DNA of 64,000 nucleotides, taken from NCBI GenBank assembly GCA_017744315.1, contig JAGIBN010000002.1, positions 310,001 to 374,000 on the forward strand, written 5' to 3'. The DNA is from Porphyrobacter sp. Lineage in GTDB: Bacteria > Pseudomonadota > Alphaproteobacteria > Sphingomonadales > Sphingomonadaceae. Shown piece by piece: positions 17,264 through 25,062 of this stretch (within the stretch, counting starts at the first letter, position 1; every line of letters begins with the position of its first letter). The translations under genes were made by a program, and so were the position numbers. The notes under the pieces were generated by a model, which worked only from the letters and a program-made list of their open reading frames with translations, was not told where the DNA came from and ran no database searches.

Positions 17264-18269
17264 AGCGACACTGCCAGGCGTGAGCGCCGCTGCGGTGTTG
17301 CCACGTGCGTGGCGCGGACCTCTGCAGCAACTGGCAATCGCCTGGGTCGGCTTGATCGCGCTCACCTGGGCGGACTGGGCTGAGATGGCGCACCAATGGT
17401 GGGACGTCTCGACCTACAATCATATCCTGCTGGTTCCCGCGATCCTCGCCTGGCTGGTGTGGACGCGGTGGCCCGACTTGGCGAACCTGACGCCCAAAGC
17501 CTGGTGGCCGGGTCTTGCCCTAATGGGCGCGGGCTTGCTGGCGTGGTCCGGGGGAAGCGCGGCGGAAATCAACCTCGTCAGCCAGTTTGGGGCGGTTCTG
17601 CTCCTTCAAGCGGCTGCGGTGACCCTCCTAGGCGTGCGAGTGGCAGCGGGACTGGCATTCCCGCTTGGCTACATGCTGTTCCTCGTGCCGTTCGGCGACG
17701 AGATCGTGCCGGCGCTCCAGGCGATCACAGCGAAACTGGCGATCGGCCTGACCCACGCAAGCGGTGTGCCGGCAACGATCGATGGCGTGTTCATCGACAC
17801 CCCGGCGGGCTTGTTCGAGGTCGCCGAAGCCTGTTCGGGCGTGAAGTTCCTTGTGGCCATGTTCGCTCTTGGCACCCTGGTCGCCCACCTCTGCTTTTCC
17901 GGCACCAAGCGCCGCCTGGTCTGGATGACGGCGGCAATCGTAGTCCCAGTCCTTGCCAATGGCGTTCGGGCGTGGGGCACGATCTATGTCGCGCAAAGCC
18001 AGGGCGTGGAGTTTGCGGCCGGGTTTGATCACATCGTCTACGGTTGGGTCTTCTTTGCGATCGTCATGGGCGGCCTGCTCGCCTCGTCCTGGAAGTTCTT
18101 CGATCGCTCGCCTGAGGATCAGTTGATCGATGTCGAGGCGATCGAAAACTCGCCCTTGCTTATGGCCCTGGCGACGCTTGAGATTGGGGGCTGGCGAGCG
18201 GTGCTGTTCATACTGTTTGCCACGGCAGCCACCGCCGCGGCGATGGACCGCGTCGGGCTTCTGACCTAA
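17253..18269 (+). CDS. xrtA: Exosortase A
   Basis: About 338 residues from the ATG at 17253, with about eight membrane segments. The catalytic triad of exosortases is visible: Cys in FEVAEACSGVKFLVAM, Arg in LANGVRAWG and His in DHIVYGW. The enzyme is the presumed transpeptidase that cleaves PEP-CTERM sorting signals in the inner membrane. Many XrtA proteins of sphingomonads and betaproteobacteria, as remembered, carry a C-terminal EpsI domain; this one stops soon after the last membrane helix (AAMDRVGLLT) and lacks it. The next gene starts 12 bases later, so the missing domain is not simply frameshifted downstream. Confidence 0.92.
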   Translation: MPREATLPGVSAAAVLPRAWRGPLQQLAIAWVGLIALTWADWAEMAHQWWDVSTYNHILLVPAILAWLVWTRWPDLANLTPKAWWPGLALMGAGLLAWSGGSAAEINLVSQFGAVLLLQAAAVTLLGVRVAAGLAFPLGYMLFLVPFGDEIVPALQAITAKLAIGLTHASGVPATIDGVFIDTPAGLFEVAEACSGVKFLVAMFALGTLVAHLCFSGTKRRLVWMTAAIVVPVLANGVRAWGTIYVAQSQGVEFAAGFDHIVYGWVFFAIVMGGLLASSWKFFDRSPEDQLIDVEAIENSPLLMALATLEIGGWRAVLFILFATAATAAAMDRVGLLT

Positions 18270-18281
18270 CGGTCGCTCCAC

Positions 18282-20180
18282 ATGTGCGGGATCGCTGGGA
18301 TATTCCATTGCGGCACGATCAAGCCGGTCGACCCAGCGCGGGTCGAAAGGATGTGCGACGCGCTCGTTCATCGCGGGCCTGACGGCTCCGGGGTGTGGAC
18401 AGCACCCGGCGTAGGACTTGGCCATCGCCGCCTGTCAATCATCGACCTTGCAGGCTCACCCCAGCCGATGCTCTCGGCCGACGGTGGCGCGGTGATCGTC
18501 TTCAATGGCGAGATCTACAATTTCCGCGAATTGCGGAAGGAACTCGAAGGCCTCGGCGCCCAATTCAGAACCAATGGCGATACCGAAGTAATTCTTGCCG
18601 CATATGAGCGTTGGGGCGACGAGTGCCTCTCCCGCCTCCACGGCATGTTCGCCTTCGCGCTCTACGACCTGCGGCGACGGACACTGCTTCTCGCCCGCGA
18701 CAGGCTGGGGGTGAAACCGCTGTTCATGGCTCCGCTTTCGGACGGCAGCATAGCGTTCGCCTCGGAACTCAAGGGTCTGCTCGTCCATCCTCTCCTGAGG
18801 CGTGAAGTCGACCCGCTGGCGGTCGAGGACTACCTGACCTGGGGCTATGTGCCCGATCACCGGTCCATCCTCGCGGGCGTTGAGAAACTGCCCGCAGGCC
18901 ATTTTCGTCTGCTCAGCCACGACAAGCCAGCAACTCCGCCGATCAAGTGGTGGGACGTCAGCTTCACCGAACGTCATCGCGGCTCGGAGCGTGACCTTGA
19001 GGCCGAGCTGTTGCACCACATGCGCGAGGCCGTGGCGAGCCGCATGGTGGCCGACGTACCGCTTGGCGCGTTCCTGTCGGGCGGGGTGGATTCCTCGAGC
19101 GTGGTCGCGCTGATGGCCGAGGCGAGCCGTGAGCCTGTGCGGACCTGCACGATAGGGTTCGACGTCGCTGCCGTCGACGAGACGAGCTACGCGGCGCAGA
19201 TCGCTGACAAGTTCGGCACCGACCATCGCGCGCGGCAGGTGAGCTCGGACGATTTCGACGCGCTGGATACCCTTTCCGCCATGTTCGACGAGCCCTTCGC
19301 CGACGCCTCGGCTCTTCCGACGTGGCGTGTCTGCCAATTGGCGCGCGAGAACGTGACGGTAGCCCTGTCCGGCGATGGGGCGGACGAGGCGATGGCAGGT
19401 TACCGGCGGCAGGTCTTCCAGCTTCACGAGGACCGGGTGCGAGGATTTCTTCCCGCAGCATTCAGACGCAACGTGCTGGGGCCGCTCGGCCGGGTCTATC
19501 CCAAGGCCGACTGGGCCCCGCGACCGCTTCGGGCCAAGACGACATTGCTCTCGCTCGCCGGCGACAGTTCATCTGGATACGCCCTAGGGCTCTCGGTCCT
19601 GCCGCCCGGGCTTCGGGACGGTCTCTACAGTTCGTCATTCAGGCGGGAGCTGGGGGGCTATCGGGCCGAACAACCCTTGATTGAGATGATGAACCGCGCT
19701 CCGGCTCGAAGTGGTCTCGATCGAGCGCAATATGCCGATCTGAAGTTCTGGTTGCCCGGGGACATCCTTACCAAGGTCGACCGCACCAGCATGGCCGTCA
19801 GCCTCGAAGCGCGTGAGCCCTTGCTCGATCATCGGCTGATCGAATTCGCCGCTGCCTTGCCTCATCGGATGCGGGTTCGCGGGGGGCAGGGGAAGTGGCT
19901 GCTCAAGAAGGCCATGCGTCGCTATTTGCCCGACGACATCCTCTATCGACCCAAGCAGGGCTTCGTGACGCCGATCAAGGAATGGCTGCGTGGACCGCTC
20001 GCTAACGAGGCTAAGGCAACAACGACAAACAGCGCGCTGGCGCGATCCGCCTGGTTCGACAAGTCAGCGCTAAGCTCGCTGGTTGATGCCCATTTGTCAG
20101 GTCTGGCCGACAATTCTCGCGTACTTTGGCAGCTGCTTATGCTTGAGCGATCTCTGGTCCGTTTAGGCATTTTCCCCTGA
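18282..20180 (+). CDS. XrtA/PEP-CTERM-system amidotransferase (asparagine-synthase-like)
   Basis: 632 residues. The mature N-terminus after Met is CGIAGIFH, giving the class II glutaminase Cys. The glutaminase domain continues with VHRGPDGSG and VFNGEIYNF. The synthetase domain holds the PP-loop FLSGGVDSSSV near residue 265 and LSGDGADEAMAGYRR. It transfers ammonia from glutamine to an adenylated carboxylate; in XrtA loci it is thought to amidate a uronic acid or other polysaccharide component. It is the last gene of the plus-strand XrtA run. Confidence 0.92.
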   Translation: MCGIAGIFHCGTIKPVDPARVERMCDALVHRGPDGSGVWTAPGVGLGHRRLSIIDLAGSPQPMLSADGGAVIVFNGEIYNFRELRKELEGLGAQFRTNGDTEVILAAYERWGDECLSRLHGMFAFALYDLRRRTLLLARDRLGVKPLFMAPLSDGSIAFASELKGLLVHPLLRREVDPLAVEDYLTWGYVPDHRSILAGVEKLPAGHFRLLSHDKPATPPIKWWDVSFTERHRGSERDLEAELLHHMREAVASRMVADVPLGAFLSGGVDSSSVVALMAEASREPVRTCTIGFDVAAVDETSYAAQIADKFGTDHRARQVSSDDFDALDTLSAMFDEPFADASALPTWRVCQLARENVTVALSGDGADEAMAGYRRQVFQLHEDRVRGFLPAAFRRNVLGPLGRVYPKADWAPRPLRAKTTLLSLAGDSSSGYALGLSVLPPGLRDGLYSSSFRRELGGYRAEQPLIEMMNRAPARSGLDRAQYADLKFWLPGDILTKVDRTSMAVSLEAREPLLDHRLIEFAAALPHRMRVRGGQGKWLLKKAMRRYLPDDILYRPKQGFVTPIKEWLRGPLANEAKATTTNSALARSAWFDKSALSSLVDAHLSGLADNSRVLWQLLMLERSLVRLGIFP

Positions 20181-20181
20181 G

Positions 20182-20207
20182 ACTACGTAATACTACGTAA
20201 CTTACGT
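20182..20207. promoter_or_regulatory. Direct repeats with TACGTA core upstream of the RpfF-like gene
   Basis: Two adjacent 10-base direct repeats, ACTACGTAAT and ACTACGTAAC, are followed by an inverted half-site TTACGT. Each core is itself a palindrome (TACGTA). The spacing of one helical turn suits a cooperative operator. The block starts directly after the amidotransferase stop and is 145 bases from the RpfF-like start codon. The regulator is unknown. Confidence 0.4.
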
Positions 20208-20277
20208 CTGTGCCATTTTAGGAACATGACCGGTCGCCCCTCTTGTCCCGTCAATTAATTCGTTGCCAATGAGACAA

Positions 20278-20293
20278 GTGATGATAGCATCAC
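20278..20293. promoter_or_regulatory. Perfect inverted repeat in the RpfF-like gene leader
   Basis: GTGATG-ATAG-CATCAC is a perfect 6-base inverted repeat with a 4-base spacer, 58 bases before the RpfF-like ATG. It could be an operator for a dimeric regulator or a small RNA hairpin. The surrounding leader is clearly more AT-rich than the neighbouring genes, as expected for a promoter region. Confidence 0.4.
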
Positions 20294-20351
20294 GTCACTT
20301 CAAAACGAACAAAAGCGCTGGCACTCCAGTGGGTTGCATGGGGGTTAATTT

Positions 20352-21317
20352 ATGGATCGGCTGTCGGGCCAGCTTGATCGTTTGAACGATAGCCTTTCTG
20401 AATCAGACGATAGCGTTATCGGCTTCGGGCCGGGCGAGGAACGTCTTGTCCAGGAAAGCAACAGGCATCTCCGTATTGATCGGCAACTGTTCGAGTTGTC
20501 CGAGCTCGATGTACTTTATCAGGGCAATCAGGCCGCTCTCTGGACTTTCATGCATCCGGAAGGCCGGCCAAGCTTTACGCCGTCGATGCTCCATGATTTC
20601 GAAGATTGGCAGAGGCTGATCGTCGAGAATTTCGGCTCGGGCCAGGTCCCGCTGCGCTACCTCATTCTCGGTAGCAGGGCGCCAGGCGTTTACTGCTTTG
20701 GCGGTGATCTGGAGCTGTTCGAACGGTTGATCCGCAACCGCGACCGCGACGGATTGGCGCGTTACGGTTATCGCTGCGTCGAAATCCTTCATCGCAACAT
20801 GAACGCGCTCGACCTGCCGATGCTGACGATTGGCCTGGTCCAAGGCGCGGCGCTGGGCGGAGGCTTTGAAGCCTTGCTGTCTTTCGACCACATCATTGCC
20901 GAACGCAGCGCGACTTTCGGCATGCCGGAGATCCTGTTCGGCCTGTTCCCCGGAATGGGCGCTCACGCCATCCTGTCGCGCAAGCTCGGCAGTGCCATGG
21001 CCGATCGGCTCATCCTATCGAACCGGACTTACACGGCCGAGGAGATGTACGAGTTCGGGATCGTCCATTACCTCGTCGATGACGGCGAGGGCGTGGCCGC
21101 CTGCGAGGACTTCATCCAGAAGTCTGAAAGACGTCACCCCGGCCTGGTCAACGCGCGCAAAGCCATGCGAGTGGCCAGCCCGATCGACCTCCAGGAACTC
21201 AAGCGGATTGTCGACCTTTGGGCCGACGCTGCACTTCAGCTCACCGATGGCGATCTCAAGGTCATGGGCCGGTTGACACGAGCTCAGCAGCGCGTCGGTA
21301 ATAAGGCCGCGGCCTGA
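20352..21317 (+). CDS. RpfF-like enoyl-CoA hydratase/isomerase, candidate DSF signal synthase
   Basis: 321 residues with the crotonase fold. The oxyanion-hole segment is GSRAPGVYCFGGDLELFERL, and the two glutamates expected in RpfF (Glu141 and Glu161 in Xanthomonas) fit GGGFEALLSFD and FGMPEILFGLFPGMGA. The N-terminal extension of about 70 residues and the overall length match RpfF better than ordinary enoyl-CoA hydratases of about 260 residues. RpfF dehydrates and hydrolyses 3-hydroxyacyl-ACP to release cis-2-unsaturated fatty acid signals. The ATG is preceded by a G-rich ribosome site about 8 bases upstream. It lies alone after the XrtA locus, with its own leader. Confidence 0.82.
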   Translation: MDRLSGQLDRLNDSLSESDDSVIGFGPGEERLVQESNRHLRIDRQLFELSELDVLYQGNQAALWTFMHPEGRPSFTPSMLHDFEDWQRLIVENFGSGQVPLRYLILGSRAPGVYCFGGDLELFERLIRNRDRDGLARYGYRCVEILHRNMNALDLPMLTIGLVQGAALGGGFEALLSFDHIIAERSATFGMPEILFGLFPGMGAHAILSRKLGSAMADRLILSNRTYTAEEMYEFGIVHYLVDDGEGVAACEDFIQKSERRHPGLVNARKAMRVASPIDLQELKRIVDLWADAALQLTDGDLKVMGRLTRAQQRVGNKAAA

Positions 21318-21328
21318 GGCTGTTCCGG

Positions 21329-21345
21329 CGCTCGCTCAGCGAGCG
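21329..21345. terminator. Hairpin between convergent RpfF-like and pirin genes
   Basis: CGCTCGC-TCA-GCGAGCG is a perfect 7-base stem. Its loop is the pirin stop codon (TCA read on the plus strand). It lies 11 bases after the RpfF-like stop, so it could end transcription from both sides, although no clear T-run follows. Confidence 0.5.
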
Positions 21346-22034
21346 TCGACCATCACCAGCTCGACGTCTTCGATCGCCTCGACCGTGATCGCCTCCTCGC
21401 CGGTGATGGCTATGCCATCCCGCGGGTTGGCTTCCTCACCGTTGATGCGGATCCGTCCGCCGGTGGCCACGAGGTATTGGTGGCGCCAGGGCGCGGCTTC
21501 GTAAGTCACCGTATCGCCGGCCGGTAGCGTGGCGGCGAGGATCTTCGCGTCGCTTCGGATAGGCAGCGAGTTGTCGCCTTCCGGATCGCCACTCGCCAGG
21601 ATCTCCCAGCGTCCGGCCCGGTCTCCACGGGGAAACTCACGCTGGCCCCAGTCGGGTGCCTCCCCTGCGCGATCAGGCATGATCCAGATCTGGAACAGCG
21701 AGGTATCCTCGTCCTCGAGGTTGTACTCGGCGTGCGTGACCCCGGTTCCGGCGCTCATGACCTGCACGTCTCCGGCGCCGGTCCGTCCGGTGTTGCCCAT
21801 GCTGTCCTTGTGGGTGATCGCTCCGCTCCTGACGAAGGTGATGATCTCCATGTCGCGGTGCGGATGGGGCGGGAAACCGCTTTTGGCCGCGATCAGATCG
21901 TCGTTCCAGACTCGGATACGGCCCCAGCCCATGCGGTCGAGGTCATGATAGTCAGCGAAACTGAAATGAAAGCGGGTATCGAGCCAGCCATGATTGCGAT
22001 GCGCCAGGCCGGCGAACGGACGGATTTCGATCAT
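21336..22034 (-). CDS. Pirin family protein (bicupin)
   Basis: 232 residues. The N-terminal cupin carries the metal-ligand pattern HPHRDMEIITFV and later GTGVTHAEYN, with RVWNDD preceding. The second cupin is more degenerate (RIRINGEEANPRDGIAITGEE). Bacterial pirins bind a metal; several, such as YhaK/YhhW relatives, have quercetin 2,3-dioxygenase activity, and others act as redox-sensing regulators. The physiological role here is unknown. It is convergent with the RpfF-like gene. Confidence 0.88.
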   Translation of the reverse strand: MIEIRPFAGLAHRNHGWLDTRFHFSFADYHDLDRMGWGRIRVWNDDLIAAKSGFPPHPHRDMEIITFVRSGAITHKDSMGNTGRTGAGDVQVMSAGTGVTHAEYNLEDEDTSLFQIWIMPDRAGEAPDWGQREFPRGDRAGRWEILASGDPEGDNSLPIRSDAKILAATLPAGDTVTYEAAPWRHQYLVATGGRIRINGEEANPRDGIAITGEEAITVEAIEDVELVMVDAR

Positions 22035-22104
22035 GTCAGGTAGTCCACTTCGGCGGGGTGTTGCCGCCGGAATATCCGATAGATGAGGGGCAGAGTGTCC
22101 CGGT

Positions 22105-22434
22105 TCAAGCTCCAGGCCCCCGAAGGCGGGGATCGCGTCCGGCGGGCTCGTAACGGCGTTCTCCCGTCAAAGGGTCGATCCACACTTCGAGCAGCTGGCC
22201 GGTTTCGTCATCGACAAAGCGCTCGTTCGTCAGCTGCCATGCCGTTGGCGGCACGTCCGTTGGCGCTCCGGGCCTGCCGTAGCGGCCCTCGAGCGCCAGG
22301 CTGGCGATGATCACCGCGCCGGTGATCAGCAGCCAAAGGCCGCCGCCACCGCCAGCCAGCGTCATCATTAGGGTGCCGCCAGCGACTGCCAGCGCCCCGA
22401 GTACGAAGGCGATGAGGCGAGCATTGGCGCTCAT
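22105..22434 (-). CDS. Small membrane protein of unknown function
   Basis: 109 residues. Two hydrophobic segments (about 5-25 and 31-48) are followed by a soluble, charged tail containing TNERFVDDETGQLLEVWIDPLTGERRY. The tail hints at a strand-rich domain facing the cytoplasm or periplasm. I do not recognise the family. It overlaps the upstream YbjQ-like gene by 4 bases, so the two are translated together. Confidence 0.65.
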   Translation of the reverse strand: MSANARLIAFVLGALAVAGGTLMMTLAGGGGGLWLLITGAVIIASLALEGRYGRPGAPTDVPPTAWQLTNERFVDDETGQLLEVWIDPLTGERRYEPAGRDPRLRGPGA

Positions 22435-22751
22435 TCCCGTTCCAGCTTCACCGCTGTGCCATAGGCAACGACTTCGTTCATCGTCTGGCCGATCGACCCT
22501 GAATCGAAACGCATCATAACCACCGCGTCGGCTCCCATCAGTTGGGCGTTCATGACCAGTCTGTCGATCGCGTGGCGCCGCGTGTCTTCGACAAGCGCGG
22601 TGTATTCCTTGATCTCGCCGCCAACCAGCGACCGCAGGCTCGCTACGACATTGCCGCCGAGACCGCGGCTGCGGACGACCACGCCGAACACCTGGCCGAT
22701 CGTCTCGATCTTGCGATAACCCGCAACATTCTCGGTGGTTACGACAAGCAT
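22431..22751 (-). CDS. YbjQ/UPF0145 family protein
   Basis: 106 residues from the ATG at 22751, which has a strong GGGGGAG ribosome site just upstream; a GTG at 22766 is in frame but lacks that support. The sequence shows MLVVTTENVAGYRKIETIGQ, SRGLGGNVVASLRSLVGGEI, ADAVVMMRFDS and NEVVAYGTAV, the hallmarks of the YbjQ family, which forms pentameric rings and is loosely called heavy-metal-binding. The function is unknown. Confidence 0.85.
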   Translation of the reverse strand: MLVVTTENVAGYRKIETIGQVFGVVVRSRGLGGNVVASLRSLVGGEIKEYTALVEDTRRHAIDRLVMNAQLMGADAVVMMRFDSGSIGQTMNEVVAYGTAVKLERE

Positions 22752-22786
22752 CTCATTCTCCCCCACAAGTGACTTTGGGGAGAAGC

Positions 22787-23896
22787 CTACACCTCGCCGT
22801 GGCCTTCCGCCATATAATCGGCGCTCTGCATTTCCTTGAGCCGGCTCACCGTACGATCGAATTCGAAACGGCCATCACCTACAGGATAGAGGCCTTCCGG
22901 CTCGGCCGCTGCCGAGGCGAGGAGCTTGACCTTGTTCTCGTAGAGCGCGTCGATCAGGGTCACGAACCGGGCGGCCTCGTTACGCATCTCGGGCCCCATG
23001 ATCGGAATCCCGACCACGATCACGGTGTGATAGGTGCGAGCCACCGCGAGATAGTCTGACGCGCCGCGCGCTTCGCCACACAGGCGTTTGAAGCTGAACA
23101 CCGCGACGCCCTTGAGGCTCTTCGGTACGCGAAGGGTTCGTCCGCCGCCAACGTCGAGCTCCGCAGAGGGCACATGCTCGGCATCCTCCGGGGGATAGTC
23201 GGTCAGGCGGAAGAAGGCCTCCCGCAGGTGTGCTGTCGCGTGGCCGTCAGCCGGAGAATACCAGGTATCCATGCCGCCGAGACGCTCGAGGCGATAATCG
23301 ACCGGTCCGTTGAGCTCGATGACTCCCAGTTCCTTCTCGATGAGGTCGATGAACGGCAGGAAGTGCTCGCGGTTGAGGCCGTCCTTGTAGAGGTCGCGGG
23401 GAGGGCGGTTGGAGGTCGTCACAACCGTTACGCCCTCGTCACAGATCAGCGCCCGGAACAGGCGGCTCATGATCATGGCGTCGGCGCTGTTGTTGACCAC
23501 CATCTCGTCGAACGCGAGGCAGCGCAGGTTTTCCGCGAGCGCTTGGGCGACCTGGGGGATTGGATCGCCGCTTTCGCTCTTGCGCGCTTCGCGTAGGCGC
23601 TGGTGGACTTCGAGCATGAAGGCGTGGAAGTGAACCCGTCGCTTGTCCTCGATGGCCAGCGTCGCGTGGAACAAGTCCATCAGCATCGACTTGCCCCGGC
23701 CGACGCCACCCCAGAGGTAGAGTCCCTTCGGGCGCTTCGGACGGGCGAAGAACCGACCGAGCAATCCGCCGGCGGGGACTGCTTCAAGCTCGCGCTGAAG
23801 GGCGCTCAGCCGTTCGGCCGCAGCTTTCTGCGCGGAGTCGGGCTGAAGCTCGCCCGCAGTTACGAGCGCACGATATCGATCGAGCAGTCCGCTCAG
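22787..23896 (-). CDS. zapE: Cell division protein ZapE (AFG1-like ATPase), non-standard start
   Basis: An AAA ATPase with Walker A in [15 protein letters not shown] and Walker B in LRCLAFDEM. The family member in E. coli acts at the division site under stress. The first standard start codon in frame is a TTG at 23764, which would give 325 residues and begin only about 12 residues before the P-loop region. However, the frame upstream reads [18 protein letters not shown], the normal ZapE N-terminus, and no ATG, GTG or TTG precedes it. The likely start is a CTG at 23896 overlapping the sdhB stop (CTGA), giving about 369 residues, the family's usual size. Confidence 0.8.
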   Translation of the reverse strand: MSGLLDRYRALVTAGELQPDSAQKAAAERLSALQRELEAVPAGGLLGRFFARPKRPKGLYLWGGVGRGKSMLMDLFHATLAIEDKRRVHFHAFMLEVHQRLREARKSESGDPIPQVAQALAENLRCLAFDEMVVNNSADAMIMSRLFRALICDEGVTVVTTSNRPPRDLYKDGLNREHFLPFIDLIEKELGVIELNGPVDYRLERLGGMDTWYSPADGHATAHLREAFFRLTDYPPEDAEHVPSAELDVGGGRTLRVPKSLKGVAVFSFKRLCGEARGASDYLAVARTYHTVIVVGIPIMGPEMRNEAARFVTLIDALYENKVKLLASAAAEPEGLYPVGDGRFEFDRTVSRLKEMQSADYMAEGHGEV

Positions 23897-24675
23897 GCGT
23901 GCCGCTCCGCGAGCATCTTCTTGGTTTCCGCGATCGCCTTGGCGGGGTTCAGGCCCTTGGGGCAGACGTTGGCGCAGTTCATGATGGTGTGGCAGCGGTA
24001 GAGCCGGAACGGATCTTCCAGCGCATCGAGTCGCTCACCGGTCATCTCGTCGCGGCTGTCGGCCAGCCAGCGATAGGCCTGGAGCAGGATCGCCGGGCCG
24101 AGGAACGCGTCGGAATTCCACCAGTAGCTCGGGCACGCGGTCGAGCAGCAGGCGCAGAGGATGCACTCGTAGAGGCCGTCGAGCTGCTCGCGCTGTTCGG
24201 GGCTCTGCAGCCGTTCCTTGCCGCTCGGCGTGGTCGAGACGGTCTGCAGCCACGGGCGGATCGAGGCGTATTGCGCGTAGAACTGGCTGAAGTCGGGAAC
24301 GAGGTCCTTCACCACTTCCATATGCGGCAGCGGTGTGACGCGGATCTCTCCGGAGAGATCTTCCATCGAGGTGGTGCAGGCCAAACCGTTGCGGCCGTTC
24401 ATGTTCATCGAGCACGACCCGCAGATCCCCTCGCGGCACGAACGGCGGAAGGTCAGGGTCGGATCGATCTCGTTCTTGATCTTGATCAGGGCGTCGAGGA
24501 CCATGGGGCCGCACTGGTCGAGATCGATCTCGAACGTGTCGTAGCGCGGATTCTCTCCGCTCTCCGGATCCCAGCGATAGATCTTGAACTTGCGCACGCG
24601 AGCGGCCCCGGGGGCTTTGTGCTCGCGGCCTTTGCCGGTGATCTTGCTGTTCGTCGGAAGCGTGAAGGTGGCCAT
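23893..24675 (-). CDS. sdhB: Succinate dehydrogenase iron-sulfur subunit
   Basis: 260 residues. The plant-type ferredoxin cluster is at [16 protein letters not shown] with a later Cys in GLACTTS. The C-terminal bacterial ferredoxin domain has [15 protein letters not shown] and [17 protein letters not shown], binding the [4Fe-4S] and [3Fe-4S] clusters. It passes electrons from SdhA flavin to ubiquinone in complex II. sdhC, sdhD and sdhA are not adjacent: the next gene upstream is on the other strand. zapE follows with overlapping codons. Confidence 0.96.
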   Translation of the reverse strand: MATFTLPTNSKITGKGREHKAPGAARVRKFKIYRWDPESGENPRYDTFEIDLDQCGPMVLDALIKIKNEIDPTLTFRRSCREGICGSCSMNMNGRNGLACTTSMEDLSGEIRVTPLPHMEVVKDLVPDFSQFYAQYASIRPWLQTVSTTPSGKERLQSPEQREQLDGLYECILCACCSTACPSYWWNSDAFLGPAILLQAYRWLADSRDEMTGERLDALEDPFRLYRCHTIMNCANVCPKGLNPAKAIAETKKMLAERHA

Positions 24676-24833
24676 CGGGAAATCCTGCTGCGTCGCGGCC
24701 TATCTAGCCGCTGTTGCGGACAGGGCAAGCGCTTGGGGTGAAACAGCTGTTGCAAGGAACGCACAGGGCGCTGCTGCGGAACCGAAGTTGGGACGATCTC
24801 GTTGAGCCCTGGACCAGTTAGGGACGCAAGACG

Positions 24834-24995
24834 ATGTCGAGAATTCCGAATTCGGCAATGCCACATGCCTGGGTGCAGAAGCAGGCGGAAGAACGCAAAG
24901 GCAGCCGTGGCGCCGCCTCGCTAGGTATTGCCGCGCTGGCGGGCGTTACGCTGCTTGGTTGGAAGCTCTTGCGAAGCCGTCGCGGCAACGCCTGA
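24834..24995 (+). CDS. Small single-pass membrane protein (53 residues)
   Basis: ATG at 24834, stop at 24993-24995. A basic, Gln-rich N-terminal part (HAWVQKQAEERKGSRG) precedes one hydrophobic segment (about residues 28-45, SLGIAALAGVTLLGWKLL) and a basic tail RSRRGNA. The arrangement suggests a short membrane-anchored protein. AGGGACG lies about 8 bases upstream as a possible ribosome site. It is divergent from sdhB and convergent with rne. I do not recognise a family; the call rests on codon character and the plausible membrane topology. Confidence 0.5.
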   Translation: MSRIPNSAMPHAWVQKQAEERKGSRGAASLGIAALAGVTLLGWKLLRSRRGNA

Positions 24996-25008
24996 GTAGG
25001 TCAGGCTG

Positions 25009-25052
25009 CGGGCGCCACCAGGCTGGCAAATTAGCCAACCCGACAGCGCCCG
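25009..25052. terminator. Possible bidirectional terminator between the small membrane protein and rne
   Basis: Inverted repeat CGGGCGC/GCGCCCG (7 bases) encloses a second short inverted repeat TGGC/GCCA around an AT-rich centre. It sits in the 67-base gap between convergent genes. There is no T-run, so confidence is low. Confidence 0.35.
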
Positions 25053-25062
25053 AACCATAACG

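Noticed and set aside
2306-20180. A PEP-CTERM target protein, a priming sugar transferase, a flippase or a polymerase inside the XrtA locus
   Set aside because: I looked for a short C-terminal VPEP motif followed by a hydrophobic helix and Arg tail, and for Wzx/Wzy-like and priming transferase proteins, and found none. They are presumably elsewhere in the genome.
20182-20207. Start of a CRISPR-like repeat array
   Set aside because: Only two 10-base copies, without spacers or cas genes; an operator is the simpler reading.
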